Assembly: GCF_016743775.1 (NCBI RefSeq) | Contig: NZ_JAEQMY010000005.1 | Coordinates: forward strand, 1-64,000 | Length of the DNA: 64,000 nucleotides | Direction of reading: 5' to 3' | From: Microvirga aerilata | GTDB taxonomy: Bacteria; Pseudomonadota; Alphaproteobacteria; Rhizobiales; Beijerinckiaceae | Part shown: piece by piece, positions 57,136-64,000 of the stretch | How the letters are laid out: each line of letters begins with the position of its first letter | How positions within the stretch are numbered: position 1 is the first letter of the stretch | Position numbers and translations under genes: made by a program | Notes under the pieces: model-generated | What the model was told of the DNA's origin: nothing | The model's database searches: none | The model's input: the letters and a program-made list of their open reading frames with translations, nothing else

Positions 57136-58167
57136 ATGACCATCCAGCCCGACGTTCCCGCCGCCATCGGCCACACGCCTCTCATCCGGCTGCGCCGCGC
57201 ATCCGAGCTCACCGGCTGCACCATTCTGGGCAAGGCGGAATTCATGAATCCGGGTCAGTCCGTGAAGGATCGGGCGGCGCTCTTCATCATCCAGGATGCG
57301 GTCCGGCGCGGAGCCCTGCGGCCGGGCGGCGTGATCGTCGAGGGCACGGCGGGCAATACCGGCATCGGCTTGGCGCTGGTGGCCAATGCGCTGGGCTTCA
57401 GGACGGTCATCGTGATCCCGGAGACGCAGAGCCAGGAGAAGAAAGACATGCTGCGGCTTGCAGGCGCCGAGCTGATCGAAGTGCCTGCGGTGCCCTATGC
57501 CAATCCCAACAACTACGTGAAGGTGTCAGGCCGCTTGGCGGAGCGCCTCGCGGCGTCGGAGCCGAATGGAGCGATCTGGGCGAACCAGTTCGACAACGTG
57601 GCGAACCGGCAGGCGCATATCGAGACGACCGGCCCGGAGATCTGGGAGCAGACGGAGGGCAAGGTCGACGGCTTCATCTGCGCGGTCGGCACGGGCGGCA
57701 CGCTGGCCGGCACCGGCATGGCCTTGAAGGAGCGCAACCCGAGGATCGCCATCGGTCTTGCCGACCCCATGGGCGCTGCCCTCCACAGCTACTACACCGC
57801 CGGCGAGCTGAAATCGACGGGATCCTCGATCACGGAAGGCATCGGTCAGGGCCGGATCACCGCGAACCTGGAGGGTGCGCCGATCGACGTGGCGTTCCAG
57901 ATCCCGGACGAGGAAGCCGTGCCGATCATCTTCGACCTGCTGGAGCATGAGGGGCTGTGCCTCGGCGGATCCTCGGGCATCAATGTTGCCGGCGCGATCC
58001 GGCTCGCCCGGCATCTGGGACCTGGACACACCATCGTCACCGTGCTGTGCGACTCCGGCACGCGCTATCAGTCCAAGCTCTTCAACCCGGAATTCCTGCG
58101 CTCGAAGAACCTGCCTGTTCCACAATGGCTCGAAAGGCGCAGCACCATCGATCCGGGGCTCGTTTAG
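57136..58167 (+). CDS. cysK: cysteine synthase (O-acetylserine sulfhydrylase), CysK-like
   Basis: 343 residues, fold-type II PLP enzyme. The PLP lysine is in NPGQSVKDRAALF, the substrate loop is EGTAGNTGIGLA, and the PLP-phosphate loop is VGTGGTLAGTG. It makes cysteine from O-acetylserine and sulfide; CysM-type members use thiosulfate. The divergent thiosulfate permease suggests thiosulfate as sulfur source, but substrate choice cannot be decided by eye. It is a little longer than typical CysK (about 310). Confidence 0.92.
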   Translation: MTIQPDVPAAIGHTPLIRLRRASELTGCTILGKAEFMNPGQSVKDRAALFIIQDAVRRGALRPGGVIVEGTAGNTGIGLALVANALGFRTVIVIPETQSQEKKDMLRLAGAELIEVPAVPYANPNNYVKVSGRLAERLAASEPNGAIWANQFDNVANRQAHIETTGPEIWEQTEGKVDGFICAVGTGGTLAGTGMALKERNPRIAIGLADPMGAALHSYYTAGELKSTGSSITEGIGQGRITANLEGAPIDVAFQIPDEEAVPIIFDLLEHEGLCLGGSSGINVAGAIRLARHLGPGHTIVTVLCDSGTRYQSKLFNPEFLRSKNLPVPQWLERRSTIDPGLV

Positions 58168-58207
58168 CCTGGGAGCGTCTCCGGCATATTGCAGCGTACG
58201 GGACACA

Positions 58208-58236
58208 TGCCGCGTCCCGAGCGGACGGACGCGGCA
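58208..58236. terminator. GC-rich hairpin between convergent genes
   Basis: Perfect 10-bp stem TGCCGCGTCC / GGACGCGGCA with a nine-base loop, 40 bases after the cysteine synthase stop. No T tract, so termination is only possible, not shown. Confidence 0.4.
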
Positions 58237-58255
58237 CCGTTATGTCATCCGGCCA

Positions 58256-58699
58256 TCATGCGGCAGAGGATGTTCCGGCCTCGGATCCTGCAGTCGTGCC
58301 CGTGTCATCGGGGCGCTGTTGCTGGGGGCGGCTGAGATTGGCGGGCGAACGGTTTTGCGCGGTCGCTGCCGGCGCCCTCGGATTGACCGTGTGAAGATCG
58401 GCCTGGATGCTGTCGAGAAGATCGATGAGCCAGCTGTCGGTGCCCTGAATTCTGTCGCGAAGAGCCGACTTGGCGATGTCGACCTTCGCCGAAATCTCCA
58501 TGGTGTTGCGCGATGGTAGGTCGCTGAAATCCTGCTCGATGGCGGAAAGCTCGCGCAGGAGTTCATCGCGCAGCGCGCGCTGGTCCTCTGCCATGATCAG
58601 CGGCGAGTTCAGCATGCCGCGCAGCGCAGCCCAGCGCAGGCCAAGCGCGCTCACCGACTGCGTTCCGTCGAGGCCTGACAGGTTTGAGGATTCAGCCAC
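58256..58699 (-). CDS. conserved-looking protein of unknown function
   Basis: 147 residues, family not recognised. The first 100 residues are helical and charged (EDQRALRDELLRELSAIEQDF), with WLIDLLDSIQADLH; the last 40 residues are low-complexity Ala/Pro/Gln/Ser. No signal peptide or membrane segment. GTG 58699 is chosen because AAGGAA stands before it; the same frame is open further upstream to 59281 but that overlaps the TauE gene in another phase. Reality as a gene is likely but not certain. Confidence 0.6.
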   Translation of the reverse strand: MAESSNLSGLDGTQSVSALGLRWAALRGMLNSPLIMAEDQRALRDELLRELSAIEQDFSDLPSRNTMEISAKVDIAKSALRDRIQGTDSWLIDLLDSIQADLHTVNPRAPAATAQNRSPANLSRPQQQRPDDTGTTAGSEAGTSSAA

Positions 58700-58827
58700 G
58701 GTCTTTTCCTTTTCGCGAGAACTCAGAATCGAGTTCGCGCAGAAGGGAGCATGGTTGTGGCGTGAATCGGGCAGCAGCCCGCAAAAACCCAGCGGGCCTT
58801 GCGCTATTTCGAGTATGGTTATCGAAT

Positions 58828-59595
58828 TCAGCGGATAAAGAAATACAGTGTCAGTGCAGCGCCCACCGCGATCACGAGCCAGCGGATCACGCTTGCCGGC
58901 AGACGCCGGCCGAACACGACGCCAAGATAGCCGCCCACCACCGAGGCTGCGCCCACGATGACGGTCTCGGGCCAGCTCACGAGGCCTGCCGCGATGAACA
59001 ACACGACCGCGACGAGCTGGATCAGCGTGGAGCACAGATGCTTCGCGGAATTGATCAGATGAAAGTCGTCGCCTTCGGTGATGGCGAGCGCCGCCAGCAT
59101 GACGATGCCCATCCCGGCGCCGAAGAAGCCGCCATACACGGCAACACCCGTCTGAAACGCAAGGCCCGCAACCCACGCTTTCGTGGAGGGATGGCTGCCC
59201 TCCTGCTTTCCGATGGCGCGGGCAAGAGCCACGATGCGCGGGCTTGCGGCAAAGAGCAGGGTTGCGAACAGCAGCAGCCACGGCACGAGTTGCCGAAAGG
59301 ATTCGTTGTTGGTGACGGTCAGAATGTAGGCGCCGCCCAGGCCCCCGACGAGGCTGACGATTCCAAGCGCTGCGAAGCGCCTGATGTTGGCGGCCAGCTC
59401 GCGTCGATAGGCCCAGGCGCTGGCCAGATTGGCGGGCGTCACCGCCACCGCGCTCGTGGCATTGGCGACCACGGGCGGGAGGCCTGCGGCGACGAGCGCC
59501 GAAAAGGTGAAGAAGGTGCCGCCGCCCGCAATCGCGTTGACGAGGCCGGCCGCGAGGCCCGAGGCGGCGAGAAGCGCCGCAGTTGCCAATTCCAT
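58828..59595 (-). CDS. TauE/SafE family sulfite (anion) exporter
   Basis: 255 residues, seven to eight membrane segments. Family-typical stretches are SGLAAGLVNAIAGGGTFFTFSAL, near the N-terminus, and GFFGAGMGIVMLAAL, near the middle. Members export sulfite, sulfoacetate or related anions. With thiosulfate uptake and cysteine synthesis just upstream it may release surplus sulfite, but this is context only. A gap of 128 bases separates it from the gene of unknown function on the same strand. Confidence 0.88.
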   Translation of the reverse strand: MELATAALLAASGLAAGLVNAIAGGGTFFTFSALVAAGLPPVVANATSAVAVTPANLASAWAYRRELAANIRRFAALGIVSLVGGLGGAYILTVTNNESFRQLVPWLLLFATLLFAASPRIVALARAIGKQEGSHPSTKAWVAGLAFQTGVAVYGGFFGAGMGIVMLAALAITEGDDFHLINSAKHLCSTLIQLVAVVLFIAAGLVSWPETVIVGAASVVGGYLGVVFGRRLPASVIRWLVIAVGAALTLYFFIR

Positions 59596-59729
59596 GATCG
59601 ATCAGTCTGGTGGTGAAAACCCGAGGGCAGGAGGGCAGCCCATAGCATGACCGGGCGGCTCCGGCCCATTAGGCCATTGTCTAGCCAGGTATGCATCGTC
59701 GGGTCGGGCGCTTCGGTTGCGCGGCTGGG

Positions 59730-60269
59730 TCAGGCAGCCGGGATCTGCTTGTAGAAGACGGTCGTGTCGCAGAAGCCGCCATGGGGCCACAGGGCATAGT
59801 TCGGAATGACGCCGGACCGCGTCCAGCCGACGCGCTCGTAGAGGCGCTCCGCATCGCCTCCGGTGACGGTGTCGAGCACCAGCACGGTCTTTCCCGCCCG
59901 GCGGGCTGCGTCCTCGGCGGCGCGCATGAGAGCCGCCCCGACGCCCTGCTTGCGGGCCTTGCGATGAACGAGCATCTTGGCGATGTCGGCACGATGCGGC
60001 TGGTTCTCCGGCTGCGTCAGAACCACCTGCACGGTTCCGACGATCTCGCCGCTGGACTGGTCCCGGGCCACCAGCAGGATCCGTTCGCCCGCGGCCACAC
60101 CCTCGGCCACACCCTGCCAGAAGGCGTTCGCCCTCTCCTGCGTCAGGGGCAGCATGAAACTGACGGAGGCGCCGCCTTCGACGCAATCGATCAGAACGGA
60201 AGCCAAAGCCCCAATCTGCTCCCGAGCCTCGCCGGGGGACAATTGACTGATCGTGACGTGCTCACTCAC
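59730..60269 (-). CDS. GNAT family N-acetyltransferase
   Basis: 179 residues. Motif A is KMLVHRKARKQGVGAALMRAAE (R/K-x-x-G-x-G/A), followed by LVLDTVTGGDAERLYERVGW and a late GGFCDTTVFYKQ stretch. It resembles small acetyltransferases that act on amino compounds; the substrate is unknown. GTG 60269 lies nine bases after the stop of the XRE-cupin regulator, which is probably cotranscribed and may control it. Confidence 0.86.
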   Translation of the reverse strand: MSEHVTISQLSPGEAREQIGALASVLIDCVEGGASVSFMLPLTQERANAFWQGVAEGVAAGERILLVARDQSSGEIVGTVQVVLTQPENQPHRADIAKMLVHRKARKQGVGAALMRAAEDAARRAGKTVLVLDTVTGGDAERLYERVGWTRSGVIPNYALWPHGGFCDTTVFYKQIPAA

Positions 60270-60278
60270 GGGAGTTCC

Positions 60279-60884
60279 TCAACGTTGCGTGTAGCCAAGG
60301 CCGGCGCGCGTCTCGTCGGTGGCGAGCGCCACCACATAGCGAGCAGGCTGTTCGGACGGGTTTCGAAAAAGGATGGGCTGGTCGAGGCGCATGGACAGGC
60401 AATCGCCCGTGGCCAAGCGGTAGGTTTCGTCACCGAGTGTCAGATCGATCTCACCCTCGATCAGCCAGATCTGCTGGCCGATGCCCACGGAGCGCTGCGC
60501 CGTGTCGTAGGCCACCAGCGCCCCGGGCGGGAGAACCACCTCGACGAGTTCGATGGGAGACGGAAAGCCGGGGGCCGAAAGGTTGCGGCGCAGGTAGCCG
60601 CTGCTCGGGTCACGCCACAGGCGTTGATCGGCGCGGCGCGACAGAGGGGAAGCGCTGACGCTGGCCTTCTCGGCAAACAGGGATGCGAGAGTGACCCCCA
60701 GTCCTGCCGCGAGCTTGTCGAGCACAACGGCTGTGGGGCTGCTCTCGCCGCGCTCGATGAGCGAGATCATGGATCGGCTGACGCCGGTCCGGTCGGCCAA
60801 GCCATCGAGCGTCAGTCCCTGCTCGGAGCGAAGGCTCCGCAAGCGCCCGGCGAGGTGAGCATTGATGTCTGCCGGCTGTTCCAT
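60279..60884 (-). CDS. XRE family regulator with C-terminal cupin domain
   Basis: 201 residues. An N-terminal helix-turn-helix (about 12-66: LRSEQGLTLDGLADRTGVSRSMISLIERGESSPTA region) precedes a cupin sensor domain with PPGALVAYDT, GQQIWLIEGEIDLTLGDE and RLATGDCLSMRLD. Such regulators sense a small ligand in the cupin. ATG 60884 is preferred (MEQPADINAHLAGRL); a longer frame exists but crosses the inverted repeat. No Shine-Dalgarno sequence is clear. Operon with the GNAT gene. Confidence 0.9.
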   Translation of the reverse strand: MEQPADINAHLAGRLRSLRSEQGLTLDGLADRTGVSRSMISLIERGESSPTAVVLDKLAAGLGVTLASLFAEKASVSASPLSRRADQRLWRDPSSGYLRRNLSAPGFPSPIELVEVVLPPGALVAYDTAQRSVGIGQQIWLIEGEIDLTLGDETYRLATGDCLSMRLDQPILFRNPSEQPARYVVALATDETRAGLGYTQR

Positions 60885-60887
60885 TAA

Positions 60888-60906
60888 ATTAGAATATTCA
60901 TCTAAT
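60888..60906 (-). promoter_or_regulatory. operator candidate just upstream of the XRE-cupin gene
   Basis: Inverted repeat ATTAGA-ATATTCA-TCTAAT, 6-bp arms, within four bases of the proposed ATG and in the only AT-rich stretch nearby. Placement suits autorepression. Confidence 0.5.
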
Positions 60907-61063
60907 AAATTGGAGTCAATCGATCGGGGAGGGTTATATTCCGGCACAGCGGCCTCACAAAAGGATCGCCAAGGCTCTTCTGAGGCCCTATGGCTGCGGT
61001 TTGCTGTGGATCACGCCAAGGCTGTCCATTGCCCTGGACGCTGCAAAAGAAGATTTTCAAAGC

Positions 61064-61321
61064 ATGTCGAACGTGATCCCTCTCGCTCCGCGCCTGAAGC
61101 AAGGACGGTCCCCCGCCGTAGAGGTGGAGGAGAGGGCGGCTCTCGCAGCCGAGCTGATCGAGCTGATCGACCGGGTGAGGGACCTGACCGAGCATGTGGC
61201 CGGTCTTCCGGGCTCGCCCCTTCAAATCCAGCAGACGGCGCAGCAGCTGCTGGATGCCGGCACAGCCCTGGAGCGCGCCGTCGACTCCCTGACCGAAGGC
61301 GGCGAGTGGATTCCGTTCTAA
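61064..61321 (+). CDS. small protein of unknown function
   Basis: 85 residues, family not recognised. The N-terminus MSNVIPLAPRLKQGR is basic and the rest is acidic and helical (ALAAELIELIDRVRDLTEHV, LLDAGTALERAVDSL), so a soluble helical hairpin is likely. ATG 61064 is chosen because the N-terminus looks like short rhizobial proteins of this size; the frame is open 21 codons upstream. Divergent from the XRE-cupin gene. Confidence 0.5.
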   Translation: MSNVIPLAPRLKQGRSPAVEVEERAALAAELIELIDRVRDLTEHVAGLPGSPLQIQQTAQQLLDAGTALERAVDSLTEGGEWIPF

Positions 61322-61370
61322 GCCTTCGTGGGCCCAGCTCCACCGCTCCCCGCAGGCGCAAGGAGCGGGC

Positions 61371-62942
61371 TTATTTCAGCGCATCCATTCGCTCTCCGGC
61401 TTGAGGAACGCCACGGGCGCGGGCATGGGCATAGAATTCCCGCGCCTTGGCCACGTCGCCACGAATTCCCATGGCTCCCAGCCTGGAGAGGATATTGGGA
61501 TCGAATGTCTCGGCGAGCAGGAAGGCCGCACGCGCATTGCCGCTTGCCAATGACCTTTCGAGGAGAAGCCGGGCTCCGCTCACGTCCCCTTTGCGGAGGA
61601 GTTCGTCCGCCCTGACCAGGAGACGGTCGTCGGCCTTGGGGGCGGACGCCGGCGGATCGATCTTCACGGCCGTGTTCGGTGGCGGCCCCACCCTCGCCTG
61701 ATCCATGGTGGTGACGGCGCCCGGCAGAGGTTGGATGGCATCCGGCAGGGAAGCGATCATCACGGGGCCGGGCTCCCGCCGCGGCAGGGACGATGTGGCA
61801 TCCTGGGGAGCCGGCCGGGGAGCCGCGGGCGCCGGTTTCAGCTCCGGTTCCGGTGACGGAAGAGGCTGAACGTCCAGGCTTTGCGCTGGAGCCAATGGGG
61901 CGTCCGCTCCTGAAGCCGCCAGGCGGAGCACCAGGGGTGTCGCGCTCGGCCGGTTCGGCTCCTGGAACGCGCGCAGCGCCTCGCCGGTATCGGCGAGTTC
62001 CTGCGAAAGGGCGTCGCCTCTCATCTGGGCTCGCGCCAAGGCCTTCTCCAGTTCGGCCACGCGCAACGATTCCGATGCGGTCACCTCGTCCTTGAAGGCT
62101 TGCAGGGCACGCAGCTCCCTCTGAACGCCCGCAAGCTGGCGTGTGGCCTGGTCGCTTTGCTCCCGTTCCTGCCGGAGGAGCGCCTCCAGGCCGGAGACGT
62201 TCGAGGGGACCGCGCCCGCATCCTGCTTCTTGGCCGCCTGCAAAGCGCGGTATTCCTCCTGGAGGGATGCGAGTTCGCGCATGGCGGCCTCGCGTTTCTC
62301 CTGCTCCTGCTGGAACGCCTTTTGAAGCTCCGAAACCTTGAAGCTCTGCGACGCCGTTTCGGTATCCAGGCGCGCCGTCAGGGCATTGTGCTCCTGCATC
62401 AGATCCGTCAGCGTCTGTGAGATCATGCTGGCGTAGGACTGCTCCTGCTCCAGCGCCTGCTGCAGTTCGGCGAGATTGGCCGCTGTCGGCACGGCAGGCG
62501 CGCTGCAGGCTGCAGATGGGCCTGCGGCGTTTGCAGCCTCTACCGGCGCAGAGGGGACGTCGCTTCGGAGCCCGAGATCCTGCAGGGTTGCGAGCAGGTT
62601 CGGATCGCGCAGGTGATCGGCCAGAACGATGGCGAGGGTGCCCACCTCGATGGCCGTGTTGAGGCTGTTCTCGGCACCTTTCAGATTGCCTTGCCGGATC
62701 GCGGCTTCAAGATCCGTTGCCAGCCGCTTCCGATCCTCGGACGTCAACAGGAGCGGCAGAAGGTTCTGGAGCTCGGCCACCCCTCCGGCCTTGACGGAGG
62801 CGCCATCGCTCGCGGGTGTTTTGAACGGGACGCTCAGGGTCTCCTGAGCCGATGCGGGCCCGAGTATCGATATGGCGAGGAAAGTGGTGGCCAGCAATCT
62901 GGTGGTCAAATGCTTCAATCGAAATTCATTTCGCCCAATCAT
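61371..62942 (-). CDS. exported coiled-coil protein with Sel1-like C-terminus
   Basis: 523 residues, no known family as a whole. A signal peptide is likely (about residues 12-32, ending SAQ). After a helical segment comes a long coiled coil (about 150-320, with repeats such as SELQKAFQQEQEKREAAMREL), a Pro/Ala-rich linker (about 340-420), and a C-terminal part (about 440-523) with Sel1/TPR-like spacing (LLRKGDVSGARLLLERSLASG, GDVAKAREFYAHARARG). AAAGGAGGT just before ATG 62942 is a near-perfect ribosome binding site. It follows the TAXI protein gene by 70 bases and is probably cotranscribed. Confidence 0.7.
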   Translation of the reverse strand: MIGRNEFRLKHLTTRLLATTFLAISILGPASAQETLSVPFKTPASDGASVKAGGVAELQNLLPLLLTSEDRKRLATDLEAAIRQGNLKGAENSLNTAIEVGTLAIVLADHLRDPNLLATLQDLGLRSDVPSAPVEAANAAGPSAACSAPAVPTAANLAELQQALEQEQSYASMISQTLTDLMQEHNALTARLDTETASQSFKVSELQKAFQQEQEKREAAMRELASLQEEYRALQAAKKQDAGAVPSNVSGLEALLRQEREQSDQATRQLAGVQRELRALQAFKDEVTASESLRVAELEKALARAQMRGDALSQELADTGEALRAFQEPNRPSATPLVLRLAASGADAPLAPAQSLDVQPLPSPEPELKPAPAAPRPAPQDATSSLPRREPGPVMIASLPDAIQPLPGAVTTMDQARVGPPPNTAVKIDPPASAPKADDRLLVRADELLRKGDVSGARLLLERSLASGNARAAFLLAETFDPNILSRLGAMGIRGDVAKAREFYAHARARGVPQAGERMDALK

Positions 62943-63012
62943 TTCGGACCTCCTTTGTTGGTTGCCAAAGGCTCATGAAAAGCCTTTGGCTTCGGTCCTG
63001 TCTGGGATGGTC

Positions 63013-64000
63013 TCAGTCCTGCCGGGTCACGCGCCGGGGCGCCCTCTGCCGGTCGCTCTGCCATGCCAGAAACTCCCGGAAGAGGACCTCGCGCTGCTCG
63101 GCCGAAACAGCAAGGCCCCTGCTGCTCATGAAGCTCTCGAAGCTCTGGACCTGGGCCGAGGGCTTGCTGGCGGTTGCGGCGCGGTCGAGCCAATCCTGCG
63201 CAGGCTTCACGCGCTCCCAGCCGGGCACGTCGGCCGCCAGATTGACCTCTTTCCATTTCGGATGCCGGCCCGGCTGCAGGAACTCGTCGAACCGGGAGAA
63301 GAACGCATCCACGAAGCGCCTTACGCGATTGAACCGGTCGGAGTTCTCAGGCCAGTTGAACACCGCAAGCAGGCTGCCCACGGCCAGGGTCTCGACGGGC
63401 TTGTCCCTGTCGACGAGCTGAGGATAATCCGCATCCGCGAAGCGGGCCGGGAAGTAGCTTTCCGCGATCTCTCCCTCAAAGGGGATCGGGAGGAGATGGA
63501 AGCGGCCTTCTGTCTGGAATTCCGCAATGGCGCGCACCGGCCGTCCGGCGACATAGACGGCGGCCTGGATCTCCCCGGACTTGAGTCGAGCATAGGACGA
63601 GGCCTGATCGAAGGTGGTCATCTCGGGCTTGACGCCCAGCTTCTCGAAGATCAGGCGCGAGGTCAGGTTGGTGCCGCTGCCCGCCTTGTCAATATTGACC
63701 TTCTTGCCGTCGAGCTGCCGGATATCCGTGATGTCCCGGTTTGCGATGATGTGGACCTCTTCGTTGTAGAGGCGCGTGATGTAGCGCAGGCGGCGGACCG
63801 CATCGGTCTGGAGGTTCTCCGCCTGCAGCTGCTCACGGGCATCCATCTGGACGATGCCGATGTCGACGCCGCGCAGGAACATGATGTCGCGCAGGTTCTG
63901 CAGCGAGCCGCGGCCGATCATCGGCAGCACACGAATGTCATCCCCGTCGAGCACATTGGCGAGGTCGGCCGCGATCCGGATATAGGTGCCGTCAGCTCCC
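63013..64000 (-). CDS. TAXI family TRAP transporter solute-binding protein (5' end outside window)
   Basis: The frame stays open to the window edge, where it reads GADGTYIRIAADLANVLDGDD, the typical early part of TAXI proteins, so the start lies beyond base 64000. About 329 residues are visible. TAXI features include IGIVQMD, ITRLYNEEVHIIANRDI and KKVNIDKAGSGTNLTSRLIFEKLG. Such proteins bind small acids for TRAP transporters in the periplasm; no DctM/DctQ-like gene is in the window. The C-terminal part (about the last 90 residues) is longer than in minimal family members and may have a separate role. Confidence 0.85.
   Translation of the reverse strand, partial: GADGTYIRIAADLANVLDGDDIRVLPMIGRGSLQNLRDIMFLRGVDIGIVQMDAREQLQAENLQTDAVRRLRYITRLYNEEVHIIANRDITDIRQLDGKKVNIDKAGSGTNLTSRLIFEKLGVKPEMTTFDQASSYARLKSGEIQAAVYVAGRPVRAIAEFQTEGRFHLLPIPFEGEIAESYFPARFADADYPQLVDRDKPVETLAVGSLLAVFNWPENSDRFNRVRRFVDAFFSRFDEFLQPGRHPKWKEVNLAADVPGWERVKPAQDWLDRAATASKPSAQVQSFESFMSSRGLAVSAEQREVLFREFLAWQSDRQRAPRRVTRQD

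Overview
The window is a contiguous, high-GC piece of an alphaproteobacterial chromosome. Order and identity of the core genes (trpF-trpB-trpA-accD-folC; trxA-addA-addB-murU-tsaE/amgK-divL; ahcY; HPr-EIIA-hprK-chvG-chvI-pckA) fit Hyphomicrobiales (Rhizobiales). A Methylobacteriaceae member such as Microvirga is my best guess, from protein style and the RTX protein; this is inference. No tRNA, rRNA, insertion sequence, prophage or CRISPR array was seen.

Layout. 0-9.5 kb: end of rpsA, sppA, ihfB, a LapA-type membrane protein, an ornithine cyclodeaminase-like gene, then tryptophan synthesis (trpFBA) running into accD and folC, and trxA converging from the other strand. 9.5-21 kb: a minus-strand block with recombination helicase-nuclease AddAB, peptidoglycan recycling (MurU and a TsaE-AmgK fusion) and a DivL-type pseudo-kinase with Tyr instead of the phospho-accepting His. 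21-29 kb: ahcY with a strong palindromic operator candidate, a regulatory PTS remnant (HPr, EIIA-Man, short HPr kinase) joined to the ChvG-ChvI two-component system, and divergent pckA. 29-38 kb: an LhgO-like FAD enzyme, a NhaD-type antiporter, a class II glutamine amidotransferase, a small coiled-coil protein, GST, GNAT and polA.

38-41.4 kb: an accessory-looking gene for a 1140-residue calcium-binding RTX protein with seven propeller-like N-terminal repeats; its 5' part has visibly lower GC than its neighbours. 41.5-47.2 kb: a pentose (probably D-xylose) module: ROK regulator divergent from xylF, xylH, a single-domain ATPase and a xylose dehydrogenase-like SDR. 47.3-54 kb: AmpG-like permease, a solo SIR2-like protein divergent from a NudK-like Nudix hydrolase, glutathione-dependent formaldehyde oxidation (adhC-fghA), an MBL hydrolase and a DsbA-family protein. 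54-60 kb: a predicted heme-binding adenylate cyclase, then a sulfur group (YeeE/TsuA-type thiosulfate permease divergent from cysteine synthase, TauE/SafE exporter). 60-64 kb: GNAT and XRE-cupin regulator, two proteins of unknown function, and a TAXI-type TRAP binding protein cut by the window end.

A recurrent extragenic palindrome (ends like TGTCATCCCCGGC and GCCGGGGATGACA) occupies many gaps, including inside the trpB-trpA and xylF-xylH transcription units. All calls come from reading motifs and context; no database search was run.
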